Below are positions 1 through 8,918 of a DNA stretch of 64,000 bases, piece after piece (positions within the stretch are counted from its first letter, which is position 1; every line of letters starts with the position of its first letter). The translations under genes were made by a program, and so were the position numbers. Where the stretch lies: contig NZ_SRLQ01000018.1 in assembly GCF_004745805.1 (NCBI RefSeq), positions 124,001 through 188,000 of the forward strand. The letters are read 5' to 3'. The stretch is from Mycolicibacterium sp. CH28. GTDB taxonomy: Bacteria > Actinomycetota > Actinomycetes > Mycobacteriales > Mycobacteriaceae. The notes under the pieces are model-generated. The model was not told the origin of the DNA. It worked only from the letters and a program-made list of their open reading frames with translations, and searched no databases.

Positions 1-277
1 GAGCCGCCGCGCTGGCCGGGGATCGCACAGCAGTCACCGCCGCGCGCGCACCGTGGACCGTCGCCGCTGCTTGGGCCTGGGAACCGCGGGCTCCGCTCCG
101 AACCGACCGCGGCGCCACTGATCCGGTCTCCTTGCCGTCCCGGCCCGCCGGACCCGCCGACGCGGCGGGCGAGTCGGTGTTGGGGGAATCGGCCGCGGCC
201 ACCGCGATCTGCGGCCCGGTAAACGTCATTCCCAGCAAAAACGCGGTCGCCCCGGCCCGCGCGATGTGATTCGCCAC
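1..277 (-). CDS. Secreted protein with signal peptide, 3' end outside window (partial)
   Basis: The minus-strand frame opens with GTG at 277 and runs off the left edge. A purine-rich GAGGGGGAG lies just upstream as ribosome binding site. The first ~28 residues form a signal peptide: a basic start (Arg-Ala-Gly), a hydrophobic stretch FLLGMTFTGPQIAVA and an AAA/AD cleavage region. What follows is low-complexity Ala/Ser/Gly/Arg sequence, as seen in N-terminal linkers of mycobacterial secreted proteins with large C-terminal domains. The functional domain is not in the window, so no function can be assigned. Confidence 0.6.
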   Translation of the reverse strand, partial: MANHIARAGATAFLLGMTFTGPQIAVAAADSPNTDSPAASAGPAGRDGKETGSVAPRSVRSGARGSQAQAAATVHGARAAVTAVRSPASAAA

Positions 278-428
278 TAACCCACTCCCCCTCGGGTTCG
301 ACCCGCATCAGAACGTAAAGCGTAGCGCCACATTCACCGGGCCGATCGGTGAATTCGTCGCCGAGTTTCAGACCGGTAGCTGAACACCGGATGACCACAT
401 TCCAGCGCAGTTTCATGCGCCTTGGCCG

Positions 429-1676
429 TCACGCCGGCGGGGTCAGCACCGACTTGCCCATCCACCGGCACGCGAGCAGTGCAATCTGAATCTTCACGAT
501 CCTGTCCGAGTTGTCGAAGCTCGCGCCGCACGCCTCCATCGCCTGCGTCACCCGGTACTGAATGGTGTTGCGATGAAGGAACATTGCGTCAGCAGTCCCG
601 GCGTAGCTGCGGTTGCGAGCCAGGAACTCACGCAACGTCTCGCGTAACCAACGATTGCGTTCATCGTCGGCGGCCAAGCCGCCGAGGGTGCGCCGAACGA
701 ACAGTTGCAGCTCGCGGACATTCGCAGCCATCAACGCGATGGGCGCAACCTCGTCATGGCATACCAGCCGACCCAGACTCGGCCCCCCGTAGAGGGCGAT
801 GGCCTTGGCTTGTTCGGCTTCGCGCAGAGAACGCCGGAACCCGTCCACACCGTGGCCGACGTCACCGATGGCGAGCCTGACCGACAGGTCGACGTCTGCC
901 ACGGATTGATGCAGGCTGGCGAAGTCGACGCCGTCGGTCGGCCACCAGAACCGGGCTTCTCTTTCGTCGGTCGGCACCATCAATGCCGGGCCGGTCGCGC
1001 CAAGCGCCGCCCCGACCACCGCGCCGGCGTTCTCGAATACGTTGGCGGCATCGCGGGTGGCCACCGAATCGCTCGGCCACATCACGGCCGCGACGTGGCC
1101 GCGATCCAGGCGGTATTCCAGTGCCTCCTCGGCCTTTCCGATGTCGACCCCGGCACCGGACAGCACCAGGTTCACCCAGTGCTGACGCAGGCCACTGCGG
1201 CTGCTGACCCACCGATCACGTTCGCGTTCATAGGCCACCCCAACCTGGTCACAGACATGGTCGATGAACGCCGCGGCACGATGGACCAGTTCACGTGCAG
1301 CGGGCAACGACTGCTCGGTTGCCGCCTGGCTCGCCAGCAGTGCCATCGCCTCGTCGACGAACCGGCTGTGCCCGATCCGGTAGGCGCGGATCAGCGCCGA
1401 GAGCGCGACGTCACGCTGGGCAAGGGCACGTGCGTAGGCCAGTGCCGCACTCGGCGCCTCGACATCGTCGACCGCGCCACCATGCTCCAAGAAATGGATC
1501 GCGGCGACCACATTCTCGGTGATGCTGGCATACAGCAGGTCGACAATTCGCGAGTCATCGTCGAGGAGCTTGATCTCCAAGCGCGTCGTCAACACCAGCC
1601 CGGCGATGAACTCGTCACGGCGGGCACCCATCTGCTGGGCGAGCCACGACACGACGGCAGACCCGTCAGCGGCCAT
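429..1676 (-). CDS. PucR/CdaR-type helix-turn-helix transcriptional regulator
   Basis: Predicted DNA-binding regulator of 415 residues. The C-terminal ~60 residues (LREFLARNRSYAGTADAMFL, then HRNTIQYRV) match the PucR C-terminal HTH (HTH_30) with its His-Arg-Asn-Thr signature; the N-terminal ~170 residues look like the sensory half common to mycobacterial PucR proteins, and the middle resembles a degenerate GGDEF-like module. The reading frame stays open to 1748, but ATG at 1676 has GAGGGGG just upstream, so I place the start there. The gene diverges from the acyl-CoA ligase operon at 1841, which it probably controls; an inverted repeat lies between them. The ligand is unknown. Confidence 0.82.
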   Translation of the reverse strand: MAADGSAVVSWLAQQMGARRDEFIAGLVLTTRLEIKLLDDDSRIVDLLYASITENVVAAIHFLEHGGAVDDVEAPSAALAYARALAQRDVALSALIRAYRIGHSRFVDEAMALLASQAATEQSLPAARELVHRAAAFIDHVCDQVGVAYERERDRWVSSRSGLRQHWVNLVLSGAGVDIGKAEEALEYRLDRGHVAAVMWPSDSVATRDAANVFENAGAVVGAALGATGPALMVPTDEREARFWWPTDGVDFASLHQSVADVDLSVRLAIGDVGHGVDGFRRSLREAEQAKAIALYGGPSLGRLVCHDEVAPIALMAANVRELQLFVRRTLGGLAADDERNRWLRETLREFLARNRSYAGTADAMFLHRNTIQYRVTQAMEACGASFDNSDRIVKIQIALLACRWMGKSVLTPPA

Positions 1677-1781
1677 TGCCACCCCCTCGTCAGGAAACGA
1701 CGCGTCCCGGTCGTGGCCATGATCTTCGTGCGCTCCGCACAAAGTCAACCCGGATGTTCATGGATCGCGCATATGGCGCGG

Positions 1782-1805
1782 CTCACACGACCCCCATAGT
1801 GTGAG
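1782..1805. promoter_or_regulatory. Inverted repeat in divergent promoter region (putative operator)
   Basis: CTCACAC at 1782-1788 and GTGTGAG at 1799-1805 are perfect 7-bp arms separated by 10 bp. The site is between the PucR-type regulator and the acyl-CoA ligase, about 35 bp before the ligase start. The symmetry is seen directly; its use by the regulator is inferred. Confidence 0.45.
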
Positions 1806-1840
1806 GCCAACCTAAGCAAACCAGCACGTCAGGAACCCAG

Positions 1841-3325
1841 ATGCACTTTGCCGATCTTTTCCAGCGTCGACTTGAGCAGGGATCCGAGCTGCCAGCCTTG
1901 GCAGATGAGCACAACGGGACCTTGAGCAACGCCGAGACCGCGGCCCGCATCGACCTCGCCCGCGCGTGCCTGTCCGCAGCGGGGGTCTCGGCCGGCGACG
2001 TCGTGGCCGTCAAGCTGCCCAACCGCGTCGAACTGATCATCACCCTGTTCGCGGCGTGGCAACTGGGCGCGGCGGTGACTCCCGTCAACCCCTCGCTGAC
2101 CCGCGCGGAAGTCGAGTACCAACTTGCCGATTGCGCCCCGCGAGTCCTCGTCACCAATGACACCGAAGAGTTCGGGGTGGCGCGACTCTCCGTCAACGAC
2201 CTCACCGCAGCCGACCTCACCGCAGCCGACGCCACCCCGCCAGCGCCCGCGACCGCTGGCCGGGGGGACGACCTTGCTCTGCTGGTCTACACCAGCGGAA
2301 CGACCGGCCGACCCAAGGGCGTCATGCTCACCCACGACAACGTGATGGCGATGGCATCGTCCATCAGTGCGGCCATGGGCAGCGGCCCGGATACGCATTC
2401 CCTGCTGATCCTGCCGCTGTTCCACGTCAACGGCATCGTGGTCAGCGTCCTGTCACCATTGCTGTCGGGCGGCCGGACCACCGTCGCGGGCCGGTTCGAC
2501 CCGAGGACATTCTTCGGACTGATCGAAAAGTACCGTCCCACTTATTTTTCGGCCGTACCGACGATCTACACCATGCTGACGGCACTTCCCGCCGACGTCG
2601 AACCCGACACCAGTTCATTGCAGTTCGCGATCTGCGGAGCCGCACCCATGCCACCGACCGTGATGTCGGCCTTCGAGAATCGCTACGGTGTGCCAATCGT
2701 CGAAGGCTACGGGCTTTCGGAAGCGACGTGCGCTTCGACAACCAATCCCCGCAACGGAATCCGTAAGGCGGGGACGGTGGGAACCGCGCTGCCCGGACAG
2801 CGGGTGGGCATCCTGGCGCCCGACGGATCGCTGGTCACCGACGGGTCGCCCGGCGAGGTCGTCATCCAAGGGCCGACGGTGATGCGCGGGTATCTCAACC
2901 AACCGGAGGAGACCGCCAAGACGATCGTCGACGGCTGGCTCCGCACGGGTGACGTTGGCGTCTTAGATGCCGATGGCTACCTCACGCTCGTCGACCGCGC
3001 CAAGGACATGATCATCCGTGGCGGGGAGAACATCTATCCCAAGGAAATCGAAACGGTTCTCTACCAACATCCCGGCGTCCATGAAGCCGCCGTAGTCGGT
3101 CGGCCCGACCCCGTCTACGGACAAGTTCCCGTCGCCTTCGTCGTGCTCAAACCCGACAGTGGCGCGACGGCCCACGACATGGCCTCCCACATCGAGGCAG
3201 CACTGGCGAAGTACAAGCGGCCCGAGATCCTCCTCGTCGAAACCGTCCCGAAGAACGCCGTCGGCAAGATCGACAAACCCGCACTGCGCCGTCAGCTCGG
3301 CACAGCCACCCCGTCCCACGCGTGA
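1841..3325 (+). CDS. AMP-dependent acyl-CoA synthetase (FadD-like)
   Basis: Adenylate-forming ligase of 494 residues that should activate a carboxylic acid to its acyl-CoA via an acyl-AMP. Core motifs are all present: the phosphate loop YTSGTTGRPKG at residues 150-160, GYGLSEAT in the middle, GWLRTGDVG and DRAKDMIIRGGENIYP near the C-terminal hinge, and the catalytic lysine in NAVGKIDK near the end. Length fits the shorter class I ligases. A 15-bp tandem duplication near 2200-2230 repeats the peptide LTAAD. It is first of three closely packed genes, 18 bp before the DUF3556 gene, and diverges from the PucR regulator. The acid substrate cannot be told from sequence. Confidence 0.88.
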   Translation: MHFADLFQRRLEQGSELPALADEHNGTLSNAETAARIDLARACLSAAGVSAGDVVAVKLPNRVELIITLFAAWQLGAAVTPVNPSLTRAEVEYQLADCAPRVLVTNDTEEFGVARLSVNDLTAADLTAADATPPAPATAGRGDDLALLVYTSGTTGRPKGVMLTHDNVMAMASSISAAMGSGPDTHSLLILPLFHVNGIVVSVLSPLLSGGRTTVAGRFDPRTFFGLIEKYRPTYFSAVPTIYTMLTALPADVEPDTSSLQFAICGAAPMPPTVMSAFENRYGVPIVEGYGLSEATCASTTNPRNGIRKAGTVGTALPGQRVGILAPDGSLVTDGSPGEVVIQGPTVMRGYLNQPEETAKTIVDGWLRTGDVGVLDADGYLTLVDRAKDMIIRGGENIYPKEIETVLYQHPGVHEAAVVGRPDPVYGQVPVAFVVLKPDSGATAHDMASHIEAALAKYKRPEILLVETVPKNAVGKIDKPALRRQLGTATPSHA

Positions 3326-3343
3326 CACGGAACTAGGTCACCG

Positions 3344-5104
3344 ATGAGCTTCACCAAGCCCAACCTGCCCGTAGATATCGACCCCGCGACGTGGACCACG
3401 ATGCCGCGGTGGCAACGGCTGCAGATTATGACGCGGCACTGGACCGACAACGGTTTTGGCACCCCGTACGGGGTTTACGTGCTCTACGTCGTCAAGATTG
3501 CCGCCTACCTCGCCGGCGCAGCGGCGGTCATCTCGCTGACACCCGGGCTCGGCTCCCTCGCCGATATCACCGCATGGTGGACCCAACCGATCGTCTACCA
3601 GAAGCTGGTGGTCTTCACCCTGCTGTTCGAGGTGCTCGGTTTCGGTTGCGGCTCAGGGCCACTCACGTTGCGGTTCCTGCCGCCTCTGGGCGGCTTCCTG
3701 TACTGGCTGCGTCCCGGGACCATCCGGCTGCCACCGTGGCCGGACAAGGTGCCGTTCACCCGAGGGGATACCCGCGGCCCGGTCGACGTCGCGCTGTACG
3801 CGATCCTGCTGATATCGCTGGTGTGGACCCTGCTAGCCCGGGGCACGGGCGGGTCAGCGACGGCGCACGGTGACGTCGGGCTGCTTGCCCCGACCCTGGT
3901 CATCCCCACGCTGACCGCGTTGCTGCTGCTCGGGCTGCGCGACAAAACGGTATTCCTGGCCGCCCGGGCCGAACACTACGGCCTGACGCTGATCGTGTTC
4001 TTCTTCCCGTTCGTCGATCAGATCGCCGCCTACAAGTTGATCCTGCTCGCGCTGTGGTGGGGCGCAGCCACCTCCAAGCTCAATCACCACTTCCCGTACG
4101 TGATGGCGGTGATGATGAGCAACAACCCCATGCTGATCCCCCTCAAGCGGATCAAGCGGATGATGTGGCGTGACCCGGAGAACGACTTGCGGCCCTCTCG
4201 GCTGCCCCACTTGCTCGCCCATGTGGGCGGCACCACCTCGGAGTTCGTCGTCCCGCTCTACTTGGTGTTCTTCGCCCCATCGAACGGCCCATTGCTGTGG
4301 GTGGCAGTTCTGTACATGGTGTGCTTCCACCTCACCATCGCCTCCACCATCCCGATGGGAGTCCCGTTGGAGTGGAACGCGTTCTTCATCATCTCGCTGT
4401 TCTATCTCTGGGGCGGATACGGCGACTATCGGGTGACCGACATCGATTCGCCGCTGTTGCTTGCCATCCTGGCGGCATCGCTCGTCGTGGTGCCGATCGT
4501 GGGAAACATGTTGCCGCACAAGGTGTCCTTCCTGCCGGCGATGCGCTACTACGCCGGGAACTGGGCCGCCAGCGCTTGGTGCCTGCGCCCGGGCGTGGAG
4601 GACAAGATCGAGGCGAACGTGACCAAATCCTCCGCGCTGGCCAACCGACAGCTCGCCAAGCTCTACGGGCCGGAGATCGCCGAGGTGATGCTCGACAAGA
4701 TGCTGGCCTGGCGGGCCATGCACACCCACGGCCGTGCCCTCAACGGACTGGTGAGCCGCGCCGTCCCCAACGAGGACGACTACGTCATCCGGGACGGGGA
4801 GTACATGGCCGGGCCCATCGTCGGCTGGAACTTCGGCGAAGGCCACCTGCACAACGAACAACTCATCGATGCTCTGCAACGCCGCTGCGACTTCGCCGAG
4901 GGTGACGTGCGGGTCGTCCTGCTGGAAGGCCAGCCCATCCACCGCGGCTGGCAGGCTTACCGGATCGTCGACGCGAAGACCGGTGTGCTGGAACAGGGTT
5001 ACGTCGAAGTGGCCGACATGACATCGCGTCAGCCCTGGCCGACCCCGGGCGACCGGCTGCCCGTTCGGGTGACCATGTCCCGATTGCAGGCCGCCGCGCC
5101 GTGA
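3344..5104 (+). CDS. DUF3556 transmembrane protein
   Basis: Polytopic membrane protein of 586 residues, recognised as the DUF3556 family of mycobacteria and relatives. Several hydrophobic segments occupy roughly residues 40-400 (for example YVVKIAAYLAGAAAVISL and LVIPTLTALLLLGL); the last ~180 residues are soluble and acidic-basic mixed. It is preceded by 18 bp after the acyl-CoA ligase and overlaps the next gene by 4 bp, so the three are very likely one transcript. The family has no established function; the context suggests handling of a lipid-like or aromatic CoA substrate at the membrane. Confidence 0.82.
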   Translation: MSFTKPNLPVDIDPATWTTMPRWQRLQIMTRHWTDNGFGTPYGVYVLYVVKIAAYLAGAAAVISLTPGLGSLADITAWWTQPIVYQKLVVFTLLFEVLGFGCGSGPLTLRFLPPLGGFLYWLRPGTIRLPPWPDKVPFTRGDTRGPVDVALYAILLISLVWTLLARGTGGSATAHGDVGLLAPTLVIPTLTALLLLGLRDKTVFLAARAEHYGLTLIVFFFPFVDQIAAYKLILLALWWGAATSKLNHHFPYVMAVMMSNNPMLIPLKRIKRMMWRDPENDLRPSRLPHLLAHVGGTTSEFVVPLYLVFFAPSNGPLLWVAVLYMVCFHLTIASTIPMGVPLEWNAFFIISLFYLWGGYGDYRVTDIDSPLLLAILAASLVVVPIVGNMLPHKVSFLPAMRYYAGNWAASAWCLRPGVEDKIEANVTKSSALANRQLAKLYGPEIAEVMLDKMLAWRAMHTHGRALNGLVSRAVPNEDDYVIRDGEYMAGPIVGWNFGEGHLHNEQLIDALQRRCDFAEGDVRVVLLEGQPIHRGWQAYRIVDAKTGVLEQGYVEVADMTSRQPWPTPGDRLPVRVTMSRLQAAAP

Positions 5105-6522
5105 GCACCGCGATTGTTGTCGGCTCTGGTCCCAATGGCCTGGCGGCGGCGCTGACCCTCGCCGAGAAGGGGGTCGACGTCACCGTCGTGGAGGCCGCCG
5201 ACACGTTGGGCGGCGGGACCCGCACCAGCGAGCTGACCCTGCCGGGCTTGCTACACGACGACTGCTCGGCCATTCACACCATGACCGCCGCCTCGCCTTT
5301 CATCCAGAGCCAGCCGCTGGCTGACTACGGGCTGCGATGGCGCTACCCCGATCTGGACATGACTCACCCGTTCGACGACGGCAGCGCGGCGACCCTGCAC
5401 ACGTCGATCGCCGACACCGCAGCGCAACTCGGCGGCCGCGACGGCCGGGTCTGGTGGCGGGTGTTCGGGCCGCTGGCCAAACGATTCGACCGGCTGCGCG
5501 ACGACGTCTTCCGGCCCATCGCTCACCTGCCGCGCCACCCGATCGCGTTGGGCACCTTCGGCGCTCAGGCGCTGGCGCCGGCCACGGTACTGGCACGGCG
5601 ATGGAGCAGCGAACATGCCCGCGCCTTGTTCATGGGGGTGGCCGCGCATGTGTACTACCCGCTGACGCGCCCGGCCACCTCGTCGGTGGGGTTGATGATC
5701 ATCGCTGCGGGGCACCGCTACGGCTGGCCGGTCGCCGAGGGAGGTTCCGGGGCGATCGCCGCCGCCATGGTCGCCCGCTTATCCGATCTGGGTGGCAAGA
5801 CCGAAACTGGTATCCGGGTCGACTCCCTTGCCCAGCTGCCACCGGCAGACGTCGTGCTGTTCGACCTCGCGCCACGGGCTGTCGCCGACATCACCGGGGA
5901 TGTGCTGCCCGGCCACGTGCGGCGGGCCTACCGGCGCTACCGGCACGGCTCCGCGGCCTTCAAGATCGACATCGCAGTCGACGGCGATATCCCGTGGACA
6001 AACCCGGACTGCGGCCGGGCCGGGACCGTCCACGTGGCAGGCACCGCCGCCGAGATCGTCACTGCCGAGCGCGACATCGCGGCCGGACGGATGCCTGCGC
6101 GGCCGTTTGTCCTGGTGTGCCAGCAGTATCTTGCCGATCCCAGTCGCAGCGCAGGAGGCCGCAACCCGATCTGGGCTTATGCGCATGTTCCACATGGTTA
6201 CACCGGGGATGCCACCGAGGCGATCGTGGCTCAAATCGAGCGCTTCGCCCCTGGATTCCGCGACCGGATACTGGCCGTCCACAAGCGAGGTCCCGTCGCG
6301 CTGGCCAACCACAATCCCAACTACATCGGCGGTGACATCGCCACCGGCCGAAACGATCCCAAGCAGATCCTGATCCGTCCGCGGCTGGCACTCGACCCGT
6401 ACCGCACCGGAATACCCGGCATGTTCATCTGCTCGGCCGCGACCCCGCCTGGCGTCGGCGCGCACGGGATGTGCGGGTACAACGCCGCCCAGTCTGCACT
6501 GCGCTATCTGCGCCATCAGTGA
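5101..6522 (+). CDS. CrtI/phytoene-dehydrogenase-like FAD oxidoreductase
   Basis: FAD-dependent oxidoreductase of 473 residues. The N-terminus has the dinucleotide-binding fold VVGSGPNGLAAALTLAEKG followed by an acidic strand end (VVEAADTLGGGTRT). The C-terminus has the second FAD contact typical of CrtI and amine oxidase-like enzymes (GIPGMFICSAATPPGVGAHG). GTG start at 5101 overlaps the DUF3556 stop by 4 bp (GTGA), showing translational coupling. It resembles the M. tuberculosis Rv3829c class of uncharacterised dehydrogenases. The likely reaction is desaturation or saturation of a hydrophobic substrate; the exact substrate is unknown. Confidence 0.85.
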   Translation: MSTAIVVGSGPNGLAAALTLAEKGVDVTVVEAADTLGGGTRTSELTLPGLLHDDCSAIHTMTAASPFIQSQPLADYGLRWRYPDLDMTHPFDDGSAATLHTSIADTAAQLGGRDGRVWWRVFGPLAKRFDRLRDDVFRPIAHLPRHPIALGTFGAQALAPATVLARRWSSEHARALFMGVAAHVYYPLTRPATSSVGLMIIAAGHRYGWPVAEGGSGAIAAAMVARLSDLGGKTETGIRVDSLAQLPPADVVLFDLAPRAVADITGDVLPGHVRRAYRRYRHGSAAFKIDIAVDGDIPWTNPDCGRAGTVHVAGTAAEIVTAERDIAAGRMPARPFVLVCQQYLADPSRSAGGRNPIWAYAHVPHGYTGDATEAIVAQIERFAPGFRDRILAVHKRGPVALANHNPNYIGGDIATGRNDPKQILIRPRLALDPYRTGIPGMFICSAATPPGVGAHGMCGYNAAQSALRYLRHQ

Positions 6523-6660
6523 GACGAAGGACAACCGCGGGCGGAATCACCGGTGCTAGATGGCGAGATATGTTGCGCCACATGACCAATCCTCAAATCC
6601 AGGTGGTATTGGCCGGCCCGGAGACGAACCTGAACGTCGTCGCGCACCGGCGGGTATCCG

Positions 6661-7032
6661 TCAGAGGACCAGCTCAGTAGGATTGGCGCGGGCAGCGGCC
6701 AGCCTCTTCCACAAATCGGACAGGTCAGTATCGTCTTCCTGGTGGGTGCGCCCTCGGTATCTGCCACCCGGCTTGGAACTTTCCGGGCATTGGAACTTGT
6801 GCAGCGTCAGGCATCTCAGCGGCCACCGCGACTCACGGAAGTCCTCGAGGTCGACGAACAGCCGCGACCGTTTGTCGACGGCGAACCGGTTCCCGTCGCT
6901 ACAGTCTCGAGTGCGGCGCATCACCGCGTCGAACAGGGACCACCCACCGTTGACCCCCCTCAACCACACGGTGTCCTGCCCACAGTGCGGGCATCGATCG
7001 ACCACCGCGGGATCGGCCTCGTTCGAGCGCAT
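6661..7032 (-). CDS. Small zinc-ribbon-like conserved hypothetical protein
   Basis: A 123-residue protein starting at ATG 7032. It opens with CPHCGQ (Cys14, Cys17), with further Cys at about 43, 73 and 82, suggesting a metal-binding site. The frame extends further upstream, but the sequence before this ATG reads as non-coding Arg-rich filler. It is convergent with the FAD oxidoreductase and divergent from the CopC gene. Function is unknown; nucleic-acid binding or a structural zinc site are both possible. Confidence 0.6.
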   Translation of the reverse strand: MRSNEADPAVVDRCPHCGQDTVWLRGVNGGWSLFDAVMRRTRDCSDGNRFAVDKRSRLFVDLEDFRESRWPLRCLTLHKFQCPESSKPGGRYRGRTHQEDDTDLSDLWKRLAAARANPTELVL

Positions 7033-7215
7033 GCGCCGAGGGTAGGCGCGGTAGCCGACAAGTCGTTCACCGAAACGCCGCCGGCTGACCGGCTCATCTC
7101 GGGCGATCGCCGGGTGCCCGGGGATTCTGCCCGTGCTTACAGCATGACCCGAGAACGTACACTCGGCCCTGCTTGCCGTGTCGCGCACTCGTTTGCCGCG
7201 TCGAAAGGATGCCCG

Positions 7216-7809
7216 TTGAACCTGACCATGCGCACTGTCGTGGCAACGTTGATTGCGCTTGCCTTCCTCCCGTGGGGAGCCGGAGTCGCCGCTGCCCACA
7301 CAGCGCTGGTGGGTTCGGATCCCGCCGGGGATGCCCAGATCTCGACGCCCGTGACCGCCGTCGTGTTGACCTTCAGCGAGAACATCAACCCGGCGTTCGC
7401 CAACGTCGTCGTCCGCAGCGCAGACGGCCACGATTGGGTTGCCGGTCAGGCCATCGTCGAGGGGCCGCGGCTGACCGCCGAGGTCGGGCCGCAACGTCTC
7501 CCGAACGGTGCGTACACCGTCGGCTACCGGGTGGTCTCAGCCGATGGTCACCCGGTGTCGGGTTCCTACAGCTTCACGATCGTCGGTCCCGCCAACCAGC
7601 CCCCGCCGCCGACCCCATCGGCCAGCCCCGCGCCGAGCACTACAACTGCACCCCCACCAGCTGAAGCTGCGGCCGACGGACCCGACACCAAGACATCCAT
7701 ACTCACCGCAGGTGTTGCGGGCTTGGCCCTCGGTGGTGTGATCGCCTTCTGGCAGTCGCGCAAGCGCCGCCGTAACAAGGCCGGCGACTCGGACGACGGG
7801 CGGCCCTGA
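7216..7809 (+). CDS. CopC-domain secreted, membrane-anchored copper-binding-like protein
   Basis: 197 residues from TTG 7216 (AAAGGA six bases upstream) or 193 from ATG 7228. Residues 5-32 are a signal peptide ending AAA-HTALVGSDP, so the mature protein begins with His as in CopC/YobA proteins. The CopC beta-barrel follows, ending SADGHPVSGSYSFTI. A Pro/Ser/Thr linker (PPPPTPSASPAPSTTTAPPP) leads to a transmembrane helix (ILTAGVAGLALGGVIAFW) and a basic cytoplasmic tail RKRRRNK. It should sit outside the membrane, tethered at its C-terminus. Copper binding is a family property; the CopD partner is not adjacent. Confidence 0.85.
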   Translation: MNLTMRTVVATLIALAFLPWGAGVAAAHTALVGSDPAGDAQISTPVTAVVLTFSENINPAFANVVVRSADGHDWVAGQAIVEGPRLTAEVGPQRLPNGAYTVGYRVVSADGHPVSGSYSFTIVGPANQPPPPTPSASPAPSTTTAPPPAEAAADGPDTKTSILTAGVAGLALGGVIAFWQSRKRRRNKAGDSDDGRP

Positions 7810-7836
7810 CTCAGCGCGCAGGTGTTGCAGGCGCGG

Positions 7837-8781
7837 TCAGGAGACCGTGACGTGAACGTGGTTGAAGTGGTTGGCCACCCGCCACATCGTGTACTTCACA
7901 CCGAAGCGATCCGACTGACTTTGAACGTCGGCGTTGATGGCATCACCGAGCGCCATATCTGAGCCGATCATGATGTCGATGGCGTGACCGCTCGGGTGAT
8001 CGGGGAGTGAATCGGCGCGCACCCCGCCGATGGTCTGCACACCGGGGTAGGTGGCAATGACGTAAGCCGCGAGGGTTCGCGCATTGGGGACCAAACCACC
8101 CATCCCGACCGTAGGAACGGCCCCGCCAGGACCCAACAAGGCCTGTTGAGCGGACGGCAGCGTGGAATAGGCCGCCTTGACCAATCTGACCTGGGTCTCC
8201 AGCTGCGATTGCACCTTCTGGAGGTTGGTTCGCAACACGGCAGCAGCGTCGGCAACCGCGTGGGCGGCGACCGCGGATTCGGCCGACGCCGCCTCGACAG
8301 TCTCGGCTTGCCGCTTGGCCTCGCGGAAGCCGCGCAATTGCCCGGACATCTCGTCGGCGATCGCTCGCTGGAAGGCGAGCTCATCGATGAGGCTCTTCGG
8401 CGATGCGGCGGACAGGAGCGCACCCACACTGTCGGCGCGTCCGGTTACGTAGACCGCGGCGGCTGCTCTATCCACCGTCGCTTGGTAGGCGGCCAACTGC
8501 ACCCTGCTCGCTTCGAGGTCAGCCAGATCCCCGGCGTGCCGCGTCTCCGCTTCGCTTTGCAGCTGCAGCTTCTTCTCGAGATCTTGCTCGGCGGCCTGGA
8601 CGGATTCCATCAGCTGCTGCGCCTGCTTGGTCAACCCATCCAGCTTCGCCAGTTCATCCTGAACCGGGTCGGCGAAAGCGGAGCCAGTCCACAGCAAGCT
8701 GAGGACCGTCAGGATCGCGATCGCGGCGACCGCCGTCCTGGTGGAGCCCGATCTCGCCGCGAAACGCGGGTGAAACTTCAC
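7837..8781 (-). CDS. Secreted coiled-coil protein with ARB_07466-like C-terminal domain
   Basis: 314 residues. A signal peptide (IAILTVLSLLWTGSAFA, about residues 21-37) is followed by a long coiled coil (about 38-195, rich in Ala, Gln, Glu, with ASPKSLIDELAFQRA) like the N-terminal half of RipA-type peptidoglycan hydrolases. The last ~100 residues carry DHPSGHAIDIMI and the terminal HFNHVHVTVS, the His/Asp pattern of the ARB_07466-like domain related to D-Ala-D-Ala metallopeptidases. It is likely an envelope protein acting in cell wall remodelling; enzymatic activity is not proven for this family. Confidence 0.78.
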   Translation of the reverse strand: MKFHPRFAARSGSTRTAVAAIAILTVLSLLWTGSAFADPVQDELAKLDGLTKQAQQLMESVQAAEQDLEKKLQLQSEAETRHAGDLADLEASRVQLAAYQATVDRAAAAVYVTGRADSVGALLSAASPKSLIDELAFQRAIADEMSGQLRGFREAKRQAETVEAASAESAVAAHAVADAAAVLRTNLQKVQSQLETQVRLVKAAYSTLPSAQQALLGPGGAVPTVGMGGLVPNARTLAAYVIATYPGVQTIGGVRADSLPDHPSGHAIDIMIGSDMALGDAINADVQSQSDRFGVKYTMWRVANHFNHVHVTVS

Positions 8782-8918
8782 GACTGCGCATCCTTTGACT
8801 GCCGTCGACGTCGTCTTCGTCGAGCTGCCGGCTCCCGTGCCTTAGATCTCGGAAAGGTTACGAAAACGGCGCTGAGATTGTCCAACCGCGGGCTTATGCG
8901 GCCAGGCCAGCCGATTCG

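Noticed and set aside
3854-4942. 362-codon minus-strand open frame over the DUF3556 gene
   Set aside because: Antisense; Gln/His/Arg-rich, no family match, whereas the plus strand encodes a conserved membrane protein in an operon.
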